Of a stretch of 11,176 bases of DNA, positions 1 to 7,260 are shown piece by piece. The DNA comes from an uncultured Bacteroidales bacterium. Its GTDB lineage: Bacteria; Bacteroidota; Bacteroidia; Bacteroidales; Tenuifilaceae. The stretch is from assembly GCA_937915475.1 (NCBI GenBank), contig CALGIR010000372.1, positions 1-11,176 of the forward strand, read 5' to 3'. Both the position numbers and the translations under genes were made by a program. The notes under the pieces were generated by a model. That model searched no databases. It was not told the origin of the DNA and worked only from the letters and a program-made list of their open reading frames with translations. The first letter of the stretch is position 1. Each line of letters starts with the position of its first letter.

Positions 1-1515
1 AACGAATGGCCAGTAGAGAAGCGCTAAAACGCAGGTTATCAGGATAAAAGTAAATATCATGATGTGTGCTCCCCGTTTCTCATACGGTTTCGCCTTAGAG
101 TACGCTACAATTGGAGCCCTTTGCTCAAAGAGCATACTAATCTTTCCCTTTTTATCCTTCTCAAATGCAATACGTTCATTACTCCACTCTTGCTGAAAAA
201 TCACACTCCCCACAGGATTCCAATAGGTAACGTTATCCCCTTTTACCATTTTAAGCTGTGCACCAACTACCGAAATTTTTAACCGTGCACTTAATGATAT
301 TAACTTAAGATAATCGCTATGGGGATATCTATTTGAGATATACTCGCCTGCAAACTGCTCAAGGTAATCGCCCTTAAACTCAATAACGGGCATCGGTTCG
401 TTAGTACAATCCATAAACTCATCAACAAAAGCATCGAGAATAAAGGATTGTTCGTCGCCCCTACCTTCGCTATTCTGCGAGATGAAAATTCCAATATTTT
501 GGTCGGGTAACAGCGCAAGCAGCGAATGAAACCAAAAGGTATTGCCTCCATGACCAACAATTCTGCAACCATCCTTACCTAAATCTAAAAAGCCATGTAA
601 ACTAGGATTTACCCAACTATCGTGCCTGTGGCTTGGACTCAACATGAGGTTAAATGAGGTAGAATCGATAATTTTAACATCCCCCAACGAACCCTTATTC
701 AGCAACATCTGCATAAAAACAGCCATGTCGTGGGCACTTGTTGTGGCAGCACCAACTGGTGCAAGAGGGATAAGTTCAAACGGTTTCTGAACGAGTTCTC
801 CCCCCATTTTAGCGTAGCCTTTACTCATTCTACTAGCCAATGAGTCTGGCAGCGGTTGCCTAAAAGTGGTTGAGTACAACCCTAGCGGGTTAATAATTCT
901 CTGCTCAACGTATTCATTCCAATCTAAACCCGACACAATTTCAACGATATGGGCTGCAATAGCTGCTCCATGGTTTGAGTATGACGCATATTCACCAGGA
1001 GCGCGAACCCTTTTGGGCAAATCGTCAGCCAAAAGTTCCGAAAGGCTTTTAAGCTTATCCGTATCGTTTATAAAAAGTCCAATTACCCTATCCTCAAATC
1101 CGGCGGTATGCCCCATAAGATGAGTAAGGGTTATAGCCTCATCAAAAGAATCGGGTATTTTAAAATCTACCAAATAGGTGTTTATATTGGTATTTAAATC
1201 GAGTTTACCCTCCTCTACCTGCTGCATAACTGCAAGCCAAACAAACAATTTCGATATAGAACCTATCCTAAATAGAGTACTATCGACAGTAACAGGTTGT
1301 CTGGTTAAAATATCAGCATACCCATACCCTCTTTTAAGAAGGACTTCGCTCCCTGAGGTTATCACAATCACACCACCTGCAACATCACTACTGCGATGCT
1401 TAGCCTTAACAACACCATCCATAAATGGATTTACCCTAGCGGTATCGATTGGATTGGAAGCAAATAACATAGAAAAAGAGAGCGCAAGTAGTGCAATTAA
1501 AAAGAACCTTTTCAT
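1..1515 (-). CDS. Serine hydrolase, class C beta-lactamase / PBP4*-like, exported, 3'-partial at window edge
   Basis: The frame is open without a stop from the ATG at 1515 to base 1 (505 codons) and continues outside the window. Residues 1-20 (MKRFFLIALLALSFSMLFAS) form a signal peptide. The serine-hydrolase triad motifs appear in the right order and spacing: S86-I-S-K89 (SxxK nucleophile and base), Y179-S-N181 (YxN), and H322-G-G324 near the end of the catalytic domain. A beta-rich C-terminal part (about 380-475) follows, and then a hydrophobic helix at about 484-503, so the protein is probably anchored in the inner membrane with the catalytic domain in the periplasm. Such proteins act on peptidoglycan peptides, D-amino-acid peptides or esters; the substrate cannot be read from sequence, and resistance to beta-lactams should not be assumed. 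It is divergent from the transketolase operon with a 250-bp shared intergenic region. The family assignment is firm, the substrate unknown. Confidence 0.9.
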   Translation of the reverse strand, partial: MKRFFLIALLALSFSMLFASNPIDTARVNPFMDGVVKAKHRSSDVAGGVIVITSGSEVLLKRGYGYADILTRQPVTVDSTLFRIGSISKLFVWLAVMQQVEEGKLDLNTNINTYLVDFKIPDSFDEAITLTHLMGHTAGFEDRVIGLFINDTDKLKSLSELLADDLPKRVRAPGEYASYSNHGAAIAAHIVEIVSGLDWNEYVEQRIINPLGLYSTTFRQPLPDSLASRMSKGYAKMGGELVQKPFELIPLAPVGAATTSAHDMAVFMQMLLNKGSLGDVKIIDSTSFNLMLSPSHRHDSWVNPSLHGFLDLGKDGCRIVGHGGNTFWFHSLLALLPDQNIGIFISQNSEGRGDEQSFILDAFVDEFMDCTNEPMPVIEFKGDYLEQFAGEYISNRYPHSDYLKLISLSARLKISVVGAQLKMVKGDNVTYWNPVGSVIFQQEWSNERIAFEKDKKGKISMLFEQRAPIVAYSKAKPYEKRGAHIMIFTFILITCVLALLYWPFV

Positions 1516-1694
1516 AAGAATGGAGTTTGTAATTAAACTGGTTAAATGTATGGTAATAATCGCGATTTCCCTACCAGAACAAATAGTTTTTTATAAAACA
1601 GGTGTTGCTTAAAATTGAGTTTTAATCTATTATTAACCTGAGCCATCAAGCTAAATGAAGATGAATAGTACACAAAGCATCTAAATATTTTGGC

Positions 1695-1702
1695 TATCTT
1701 TG
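1695..1702 (+). promoter_or_regulatory. Probable -7 box TATCTTTG of the transketolase operon, within an inverted repeat
   Basis: TATCTTTG matches the Bacteroidota -7 consensus TAnnTTTG exactly and lies 63 bp before the transketolase start codon. No clear -33 TTG is seen at the usual distance. The box sits in a perfect inverted repeat, TTTGGCTA (1689-1696), six bases, TAGCCAAA (1703-1710), so a dimeric repressor bound here would cover the promoter. The rest of the 1516-1765 intergenic region shows no other gene or clear signal apart from the leader of the divergent hydrolase gene. Confidence 0.55.
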
Positions 1703-1765
1703 TAGCCAAATTTCATTTTCCGTATTTTCCGTAAAATAAACATCCTAGTATTTAAATAACAGTTT

Positions 1766-2611
1766 ATGATCAACACACAAAACCTTCAGGATATTGCATC
1801 GCAGGTGCGTCGCGACATAGTAAGAATGGTTTATGCCCCATCAAGCGGACACCCTGGAGGAGCGCTTGGTTGTGCCGATTTTTTTACAGCGCTCTACTTT
1901 AACGTACTTAAAGCCGATCCAAAGAATTTTACAATGGATGGTAAAGGAGAAGACATGTTCTTCCTCTCAAACGGTCACCTTTCGGCTGTTTGGTACAGCA
2001 CTTTAGCTCGCAGAGGTTTCTTCCCAGTAAGCGAACTATCAACCTTTCGCCTAATCAACTCTCGCTTGCAGGGTCATCCCGCAACAGCAGATCACCTACC
2101 CGGTATTAGAATAGCCTCAGGTTCGCTTGGGCAAGGATTGTCTGTTGCCTGTGGTGCCGCACTTGGCAAAAAGCTTAATGGCGACAACCATTTGGTCTAT
2201 ACTCTACATGGCGATGGAGAACTTCAAGAGGGCCAAATTTGGGAGGGCGCAATGTTTGCCGCCGCTCGAAAGATTGATAACCTGATTGCTACAATCGACT
2301 ATAATGGCCAACAGATTGATGGTCCCGTTGATAAGATAAACTCGCTTGGTGACCTACAGGGAAAGTGGGAATCATTCGGATGGCATGTTCTAAACATGGA
2401 CGGTAATAATATCGAAGATGTTATAGCAGTACTAGCTCAGGCCAAAGGGCTTACCGGAAAAGGGAAACCCATTGCAATTCTGATGAAAACCGAAATGGGC
2501 ATGGGAGTTGATTTTATGATGGGAACTCACAAATGGCATGGCAAAGCACCAAACAAAGAGGAGTTTGAAAAAGCAATGCAACAACTCCCTGAAACTCTTG
2601 GTGATTACTAA
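1766..2611 (+). CDS. Transketolase, N-terminal (thiamine diphosphate-binding) subunit
   Basis: This 281-residue protein equals the pyrophosphate-binding half of a normal ~650-residue transketolase. It has SGHPGG with H29, SNGH with H71, an SGSLGQGL stretch at 118-125, and the ThDP motif starting G149-D-G151 and ending at N180, which binds magnesium and diphosphate. It ends cleanly after the region that would be followed by the linker to the second half. It should pair with the C-terminal subunit encoded at 3091-4044 to transfer two-carbon ketol units in the non-oxidative pentose phosphate pathway in the cytoplasm. Two-gene transketolases are known in archaea and in various bacteria. This is therefore a natural split and not a frameshift: a complete different gene lies between the halves and each half has its own start. 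It is the first gene of the operon, 63 bp downstream of a good -7 box. Confidence 0.93.
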   Translation: MINTQNLQDIASQVRRDIVRMVYAPSSGHPGGALGCADFFTALYFNVLKADPKNFTMDGKGEDMFFLSNGHLSAVWYSTLARRGFFPVSELSTFRLINSRLQGHPATADHLPGIRIASGSLGQGLSVACGAALGKKLNGDNHLVYTLHGDGELQEGQIWEGAMFAAARKIDNLIATIDYNGQQIDGPVDKINSLGDLQGKWESFGWHVLNMDGNNIEDVIAVLAQAKGLTGKGKPIAILMKTEMGMGVDFMMGTHKWHGKAPNKEEFEKAMQQLPETLGDY

Positions 2612-2632
2612 CAACTTAAAACCCATATAGCA

Positions 2633-3031
2633 ATGAACAATATTGTTGCAATAGCACACGATGCTAAAAAACCAGAATTGGCACAGTTTATTCAAGACCG
2701 CCTTGAGTGGCTAAGAGGAGTTAACCTAATTGCTACGGGTAGAACTGCAGAGTTTATCGAATCGCAGGGATTATCGTGTAAGCATATGAGCCCCGGCCAA
2801 TCGGGCGGATACGTTCAAATCACCCAAATGATTGAAGAGGGTAACGTTGATATGGTTATTTTTCTTCGTGACCACAAGGTTATTCAAAAGCATCATGAGG
2901 ATATCAGAAAGCTCCTCGAAGCATGCAACGTAAAGAATATTCCCTTGGCTACAAACTATGCATCAGCAGAGCTGATTATACTAGGACTACTTAAAAAGCA
3001 GGCAATAGAACGCTCAAAGCGAAAAGAGTAG
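2633..3031 (+). CDS. Methylglyoxal synthase-like protein with Tyr replacing the catalytic Asp71
   Basis: The 132-residue protein is a single MGS-like domain. Aligned by eye to E. coli MgsA, the phosphate and substrate-site residues are mostly kept: H9-D10 and K13 (His19, Asp20, Lys23), T35-G36 (Thr45-Gly46), D80 (Asp91), H87 (His98), D90 (Asp101), and the ATNYASAELII segment near 106-116. The hallmark GGDQQ, whose Asp71 is the catalytic base, reads G58-G-Y60-V-Q62, so the base is absent. The GTTG motif is also changed to TGRT. Normal MgsA converts dihydroxyacetone phosphate to methylglyoxal and phosphate. This protein may be inactive or altered and could instead sense a phosphorylated metabolite, as MGS-like domains of carbamoyl phosphate synthetase and PurH do for ligand binding. 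It starts 21 bp after one transketolase half and ends 59 bp before the other, so co-expression is very likely. The fold is confident, the enzymatic activity is not. Confidence 0.8.
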   Translation: MNNIVAIAHDAKKPELAQFIQDRLEWLRGVNLIATGRTAEFIESQGLSCKHMSPGQSGGYVQITQMIEEGNVDMVIFLRDHKVIQKHHEDIRKLLEACNVKNIPLATNYASAELIILGLLKKQAIERSKRKE

Positions 3032-3090
3032 CACACAACCCCATTTATCAATATATATAACCTCACGGTTTATCAACAACATTTATCTTT

Positions 3091-4044
3091 ATGAATAAAT
3101 TCGAAAATACTGGAAACAAAGATACTCGTTCGGGTTTTGGTGAAGGCCTCTACGAACTTGGCAAAACAAACCCAAAGGTTGTTGCGCTTTGTGCCGACCT
3201 AATTGGTTCACTAAAAATGGATAAGTTCATAGCCGAAAACCCCGAAAGATTTTTCCAAACAGGTATTGCAGAAGCAAATATGATTGGTGTTTCTGCTGGC
3301 CTAGCAAATAGCGGTCAAATACCTTTTGCTGGTACCTTTGCAATTTTTGCTACGGGCAGGGTTTACGACCAGATACGCCAAAGCGTTGCCTATTCAAACA
3401 AAAATGTAAAAATTGCTGCATCGCATGCGGGGCTTACCCTTGGGGAAGATGGAGCAACACACCAGATGCTTGAGGATATAGGCATGATGAAAATGCTCCC
3501 CAATATGACCGTAATTTGCCCTTGCGACTTCAACCAAACAAAAGCGGCTACACTAGCCTCGGCAGAATTGGAAGGCCCAGTTTATCTGCGTTTCGGACGG
3601 CCGTCGGTCCCCAACTTTACTCCAGAAAACCAAAAGTTCAATATAGGTGAAGCAATCACACTTATTGAAGGTACCGATGTTACAATTTTTGCCACAGGTC
3701 ACATGGTATGGAAAGCCATTAAGGCAGCAGAGGAACTAAGCAGCAAAGGAATAAGCGCCGAGGTTATTAACATTCATACCATTAAGCCTCTTGACGAAAA
3801 AACAATACTTATCAGTATATTTAAAACCAAAGCCGTTGTTACCGCAGAGGAGCATATGCTAAATGGAGGATTAGGCGAAAGTATCGCACAGGTTTTAGCA
3901 AAAAACAATCCTACTCCCATTGAGTTTGTAGCCGTTAACGACACATTTGGCGAAAGCGGAAAACCCGACGAATTGCTAGTTAAATACGGATTAGACACCC
4001 CAAATATTGTGGCTGCTGCACAAAAAGTGGTTAGTCGTAAATAA
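3091..4044 (+). CDS. Transketolase, C-terminal subunit
   Basis: This 317-residue protein carries the pyrimidine-binding domain and the C-terminal domain of transketolase. Diagnostic residues are E61 in the GIAEAN motif (activates the aminopyrimidine of ThDP), the FAGTFAIFATGR stretch at 79-90, H112 in SHAGLT, and H124 in GATHQ. A Rossmann-like C-terminal domain begins near residue 185 (VTIFATGHM at about 197-205). It completes the active site with the N-terminal subunit encoded at 1766-2611. The E1 beta-subunits of 2-oxo acid dehydrogenases and 1-deoxyxylulose 5-phosphate synthase share the fold, but the motifs and the partner gene point to transketolase. Only 17 bp separate its stop from the sigma-factor start with no terminator between, so central carbon metabolism and the sigma gene probably share a transcript. 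Confidence 0.93.
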   Translation: MNKFENTGNKDTRSGFGEGLYELGKTNPKVVALCADLIGSLKMDKFIAENPERFFQTGIAEANMIGVSAGLANSGQIPFAGTFAIFATGRVYDQIRQSVAYSNKNVKIAASHAGLTLGEDGATHQMLEDIGMMKMLPNMTVICPCDFNQTKAATLASAELEGPVYLRFGRPSVPNFTPENQKFNIGEAITLIEGTDVTIFATGHMVWKAIKAAEELSSKGISAEVINIHTIKPLDEKTILISIFKTKAVVTAEEHMLNGGLGESIAQVLAKNNPTPIEFVAVNDTFGESGKPDELLVKYGLDTPNIVAAAQKVVSRK

Positions 4045-4061
4045 ACGCTAACAGTAATCAA

Positions 4062-4610
4062 ATGAGCCAGATGAGCGACAAGGAATTGCTATGCATGTTT
4101 CGAGTAGAGGACACGCGCAGCTATGCCTTTAACCTCATTGTTCGAAAATATCAAGAAAGACTTTACTGGCATGTTCGAAAGATTGTCATTTGCCATGACG
4201 ATACCGACGACGTTATGCAGAACACCTTTTTAAAGGTGTGGAATGCCCTTGATAAATTTAGGGAGGATTCGCAACTTTTTACCTGGCTTTACCGGATTGC
4301 CACCAACGAGGCTCTCACATTTTTAAAGAAAAAACGCAGTAAGTTTTTTGTTCCTTTTGAAGATGTTGAGCAACAACTCATATCAACCTTAGAGAGTTCA
4401 CCCAGCCTTAATGGCGATGAAATAAGGGTAAAACTTCAAAAAGCGGTTCTGAAACTGCCCGAGAAGCAAAGATTAGTATTTAATATGAAATATTTTGATG
4501 AGCTTAAGTACGAGGAAATATCTCAGATAGTTGGCACATCGGTTGGAGCATTGAAAGCATCATATCACCATGCGGTAAAAAAAATAGAGAAGGCCATGGA
4601 AGATGATTAA
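4062..4610 (+). CDS. ECF-family RNA polymerase sigma factor
   Basis: The 182-residue protein has the two-domain layout of an extracytoplasmic-function sigma factor. Region 2 spans about 22-93 and includes the core-binding and -10 recognition stretch with D46-D-T-D-D50, VMQNTFLKVWNALDKF and TWLYRIATNEALTFLKKK. Region 4 spans about 122-176 with LPEKQRLVFNMKYF followed by the helix-turn-helix EEISQIVGTSVGALKASYHHAVKKI. Regions 1.1 and 3 are absent, as expected. The next two genes encode a single-pass membrane protein and an exported small protein, the usual companions of this type of ECF sigma in the phylum, suggesting envelope-signal control of its activity. A second in-frame ATG three codons later (4071) could also be the start. 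Confidence 0.93.
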   Translation: MSQMSDKELLCMFRVEDTRSYAFNLIVRKYQERLYWHVRKIVICHDDTDDVMQNTFLKVWNALDKFREDSQLFTWLYRIATNEALTFLKKKRSKFFVPFEDVEQQLISTLESSPSLNGDEIRVKLQKAVLKLPEKQRLVFNMKYFDELKYEEISQIVGTSVGALKASYHHAVKKIEKAMEDD

Positions 4611-4658
4611 ACCTTACCGCATTAGCATTGTCAAAATAATTGAAATGCAACACATAAC

Positions 4659-5108
4659 ATGAAAGAGAAAGAAAACATAAACAAGTTTACAGCAAAATAT
4701 GGGAAGGAACTTCCCTACAGCGTACCTGATGGCTATTTCGATAGCTTGCCGTTTCGCATACAGGAGTATTGCCTAACCCAAAGCCCTGTGCACAGAAAGC
4801 AAAAGGTTACTGTATGGCAAGCAATTAGGGCACAAATATCGCTTGCTGCAGGTTTTGTTGCCTTAGCTTTTTTAGCCGCTGGTGCTTACTATGTACTTCA
4901 ACCAACCAGTAACACCCCAAGCGTTCTCTCAAACGACGACTACATTGAAATTATTCAGAACAGTATTTATGATTTTGATGAGGAGAACTTAATTAATGAA
5001 ATTCAGCCCTATAGATTGGACGACTCCATACAGAGTTATAACAACGAAATGATTCAGTACCTGCTCGACCAGGACATTGACTACACAACGCTAATTGAGC
5101 AATACTAA
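4659..5108 (+). CDS. Single-pass membrane protein, probable anti-sigma / regulatory partner of the ECF sigma factor
   Basis: The 149-residue protein has a charged cytoplasmic N-terminus containing the short motif VPDGYFDSLPFRIQE (22-36), one transmembrane helix at about 57-80 (SLAAGFVALAFLAAGAYYVL), and an acidic C-terminal tail of about 70 residues rich in Asp, Glu, Tyr and Asn that would face the periplasm. The motif and topology recur in genes placed directly after ECF sigma factors in Bacteroidota. No zinc-binding anti-sigma motif (HxxxCxxC) is present, so an anti-sigma role is inferred from position and topology only. The stop is two bases before the start of the next gene, indicating tight coupling. 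Confidence 0.7.
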   Translation: MKEKENINKFTAKYGKELPYSVPDGYFDSLPFRIQEYCLTQSPVHRKQKVTVWQAIRAQISLAAGFVALAFLAAGAYYVLQPTSNTPSVLSNDDYIEIIQNSIYDFDEENLINEIQPYRLDDSIQSYNNEMIQYLLDQDIDYTTLIEQY

Positions 5109-5110
5109 AT

Positions 5111-5563
5111 ATGAAAAGACTATTTTTCATAACAACCCTACTATGCCTTGGGCTGACAATAAACGTTTTTGGGCAATCAATGTCCGATAAGGAGGCGTTG
5201 GTAAAGGCACAAAAAATTGTATTTTTTACTGAAAAATTAAATCTTACACCCGAAGAAGCACAAGACTTTTGGCCAGTGTACAACAGCTACTGGAAAAAGA
5301 AAAATGTAATTGTTAGAGAGCGTAAAAAAGCAATGCACTACTGCTCCGAGAATATGGATAAAATGTCATCCAAGGAGATTGAAAGGTACGGCGATATGTA
5401 TATCAATTTTCATAAGCAAGAGTCGGACCTGCTAGTTGAGTACAATAAAAAGTTTAAAGAACTATTAACACCCGATAAAATTATGAAGCTTTACCAAGCC
5501 GACTACGATTTTAAAACTTACCTCTTACGGCAAATTCGAAACTCTCCCTCAACAGAGGAGTAG
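5111..5563 (+). CDS. Small exported helical protein, sensor-of-ECF-sigma type (Spy/LTXXQ-like)
   Basis: The 150-residue protein starts with a signal peptide (about 1-22, MKRLFFITTLLCLGLTINVFGQ). The mature part is highly charged and helical, with the motif LNLTPEEAQDFWPVYNSYWKK at about 43-63 and a second LTPDKIMKLY motif near 117-126. This arrangement resembles the LTxxQ-type periplasmic helical proteins (Spy, CpxP, CnrX-like), often labelled as sensors of ECF sigma factors. It probably resides in the periplasm and may bind unfolded proteins or signal to the membrane partner encoded immediately upstream. It is the last gene before a strong terminator. No metal-binding His/Cys cluster is seen, so a metal-sensor role is not supported. 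Confidence 0.75.
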   Translation: MKRLFFITTLLCLGLTINVFGQSMSDKEALVKAQKIVFFTEKLNLTPEEAQDFWPVYNSYWKKKNVIVRERKKAMHYCSENMDKMSSKEIERYGDMYINFHKQESDLLVEYNKKFKELLTPDKIMKLYQADYDFKTYLLRQIRNSPSTEE

Positions 5564-5589
5564 TTTCTTCTCATCTCAAATAAAATTCT

Positions 5590-5614
5590 AGCGAGGGCAA
5601 TCCCTCGCTTTTTT
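5590..5614 (+). terminator. Rho-independent terminator of the transketolase-sigma operon
   Basis: AGCGAGGG, a four-base loop CAAT, and CCCTCGCT form a perfect 8-bp GC-rich stem followed by a run of T, 27 bases after the stop of the last gene. It insulates the operon from the accessory island downstream. Confidence 0.93.
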
Positions 5615-5699
5615 ATTCCAATTATCTCTATTTACTTATTGCAAACGCTCGTAAGCACGCCATGGCTATCCCGGCTTGATTTGTGCCACTTTTGGCTGG

Positions 5700-5830
5700 T
5701 TGATTTAACCAAAATTGGTTCCTATTGTATAGCGATAGGGTACTGGAAGTCTAGTCTAGCCTCTTAAATATGAAGAGGTAAATATATTTGAAAAGTTGTC
5801 CAGTCTAACTAGGCCGCCTCAATTTGAAGG
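5700..5830. repeat. Direct repeat copy U of a diverged ~130-bp element
   Basis: Blocks shared with the copy at 8313-8437, in the same order and orientation, include GATTTAAC, CTATTGTATA, ATTTGAA, TTGTCCA, AACTAG and TTTGAAGG. The two are roughly 70% alike by eye. This copy has an inner hairpin CCTCTT (5760-5765) / AAGAGG (5773-5778). Weak complementarity between its ends suggests a MITE or an insertion-sequence remnant. No transposase gene is present. Bases 5615-5699 to its left show nothing recognisable. Confidence 0.6.
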
Positions 5831-5846
5831 CTCTTTGGCTAGGTAA

Positions 5847-5971
5847 CGGTTACGTGTATGAAACGTTGGGGATTACGGGCGACTTTCCTGTCAAGTTACA
5901 CCGAACTTGATGCGGGGCAGAACGCTCGAATAACCACTTAAACCCCAATGTTTTATACACGATGTTGGCGG
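5847..5971 (-). other. attC-like folded recombination site at the 3' end of the cassette
   Basis: Arms CGTGTATGAAACGTTGGGG (5853-5871) and CCCCAATGTTTTATACACG (5943-5961) pair over 19 positions, 17 Watson-Crick and two G-T. Both G-T pairs have G and T on the plus strand, so the plus strand folds better than the minus strand; that is the bottom strand relative to the cassette genes, the one classical integrases recombine. Between the arms lies a further perfect hairpin, TCAAGTT / AACTTGA around 5892-5911, and a weaker inner pairing (ATTACGGGCG with CGCTCGAAT). The outer arm GTTGGCGG (5964-5971) finds its complement at the other end of the cassette. The stop codon and last six codons of the MBL gene lie inside this site. 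It might alternatively be a structured RNA or a two-way terminator. Confidence 0.55.
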
Positions 5972-7260
5972 TTCGTTGTTCTTTTAATCTCAATAATCAT
6001 ATCGTCACTTGTCTTTGTTTCCGTAATTATTTTATCTTTTAATTCTTCTTTAATCGGCAGTTTTTTATAGTCAGCAGAATTTTCAGAATGTATTGGTATA
6101 ATTCCTTTTTTCGGATTTACAAGATTGCAAACATCAGCAAGACATTCAGCTGAAGCGTGTCCGCTTGTATGAATTTTACTCAATTTTGGGAAATTATCTA
6201 TAAAATCCAAGTACTTTTTATTTGCATGTTTACTTTTTGGATTGACATATTCTTTCCACATAGAATAAATTAGAATGGTCTTGTCTTTCTCTAGTAATGG
6301 CAATAAAAACTCAATGTAATCATTGAATTTGTCAGTTGCACGGACTAACATACAAAAACCTTTGTCTTGCATCCATTGTATTAACTTATCGTTTTCTTTC
6401 CAGAAAGCATAAGGTTCTCCAAAATCAAATAAGGCACTTTTTTTACCAGCTGAATCTGAAAAAATTTCTAAAACATTCTTTTGAAAATCATCACAAACAA
6501 AAGGTCTGGCTTTCATTTCTTTGTTAGCCGCATGAAATGTAGCCAATCGCTCCATATCGGTAGATGAACACATTACAAATACATTTTTGTATTCTTTCAT
6601 TAATTCAATAACTTCACTTTTCAATTCATTTTCGTGCCTTACTCTTTCATCTAAACGTGAAAGCATTGTTCCTTCAGTAATCAAAAAATCAATCTTACCT
6701 TGCTTTAAAATTAATTTTTCAATCGTTGGTAGAAGACCTTTGCTAAGATAACCGTGTCCACGAAAATCACCAGTATGCAAAATTCGTTTTCCATTTGCTT
6801 CAATTAAAAACATAAAAGAATCGTAAGCCGAATGGCTTACGAAATATGGTATTATTTTAATATCTCCAACTTTTAATATTTGTTGGGATTCAAAAGATTG
6901 CATTGCTTCAATTTTTGCAATTTCTTTTTCCGACTGTTCTTTGCGGTCTTTTATAAATGCAAGTCGTTGATGCTTACATAATGCAACTCTTTTTGCAACC
7001 TTGCCAATATTTTGAGAAATAGAATCAGGAACAAGATGAAAAAGTCCTAAATGGTCTCCGTGATAATGTGTGTAAAATATCGCATCAATACCCTTTGTTA
7101 TCTGTTCAATTGCATCGAAATTGGCAAAATCATCATTAACAATACCTTCACCATCAGGAAGATTTTGACCCAAATCTATTAGGATTTTTGCGTTGTCAGT
7201 TGCAATTTCAGTTATGCAACCTCCTATTTGGTCTATGCCTCGATGAATGATTATTTTCAT
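5953..7260 (-). CDS. Beta-CASP metallo-beta-lactamase-fold hydrolase, RNase J-like
   Basis: The 435-residue protein has an N-terminal metallo-beta-lactamase core with the zinc motif H65-Y-H67-G-D69-H70, H143 (VSHSAYDS) and D165 (HTGDFRGHG), followed by beta-CASP elements: acidic E196 in ITEGTM, H364 and H368 in HTSGHAS, and H391 in PIHSE. The order and spacing match RNase J and related 5'-3' exo/endoribonucleases, but the protein is about 100 residues shorter than typical RNase J and lacks its C-terminal domain. It is predicted to cleave RNA or possibly single-stranded DNA with two zinc ions. Its ATG overlaps the stop of the upstream nuclease-like gene as ATGA, so translation is probably coupled. 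The last codons (NRQHRV, stop) fall in the folded attC-like site, so its C-terminal residues are dictated by the repeat. Family confident; cellular substrate unknown. Confidence 0.88.
   Translation of the reverse strand: MKIIIHRGIDQIGGCITEIATDNAKILIDLGQNLPDGEGIVNDDFANFDAIEQITKGIDAIFYTHYHGDHLGLFHLVPDSISQNIGKVAKRVALCKHQRLAFIKDRKEQSEKEIAKIEAMQSFESQQILKVGDIKIIPYFVSHSAYDSFMFLIEANGKRILHTGDFRGHGYLSKGLLPTIEKLILKQGKIDFLITEGTMLSRLDERVRHENELKSEVIELMKEYKNVFVMCSSTDMERLATFHAANKEMKARPFVCDDFQKNVLEIFSDSAGKKSALFDFGEPYAFWKENDKLIQWMQDKGFCMLVRATDKFNDYIEFLLPLLEKDKTILIYSMWKEYVNPKSKHANKKYLDFIDNFPKLSKIHTSGHASAECLADVCNLVNPKKGIIPIHSENSADYKKLPIKEELKDKIITETKTSDDMIIEIKRTTNRQHRV

Noticed and set aside
1558..1567. Palindrome AATCGCGATT in the intergenic region
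   Set aside because: A single 10-bp palindrome can easily arise by chance and does not overlap a recognisable promoter.
866..1612. Plus-strand open frames opposite the serine hydrolase
   Set aside because: The minus strand encodes a continuous 505-codon serine hydrolase with all motifs; these are antisense shadows.
1766..4044. Transketolase broken by a frameshift or insertion
   Set aside because: Each half has its own start, stop and complete domains, and split transketolases are a known natural arrangement.
6336..6527. 63-residue plus-strand open frame inside the RNase J-like gene
   Set aside because: It is antisense to a well-supported metallo-beta-lactamase gene and has no domain of its own.
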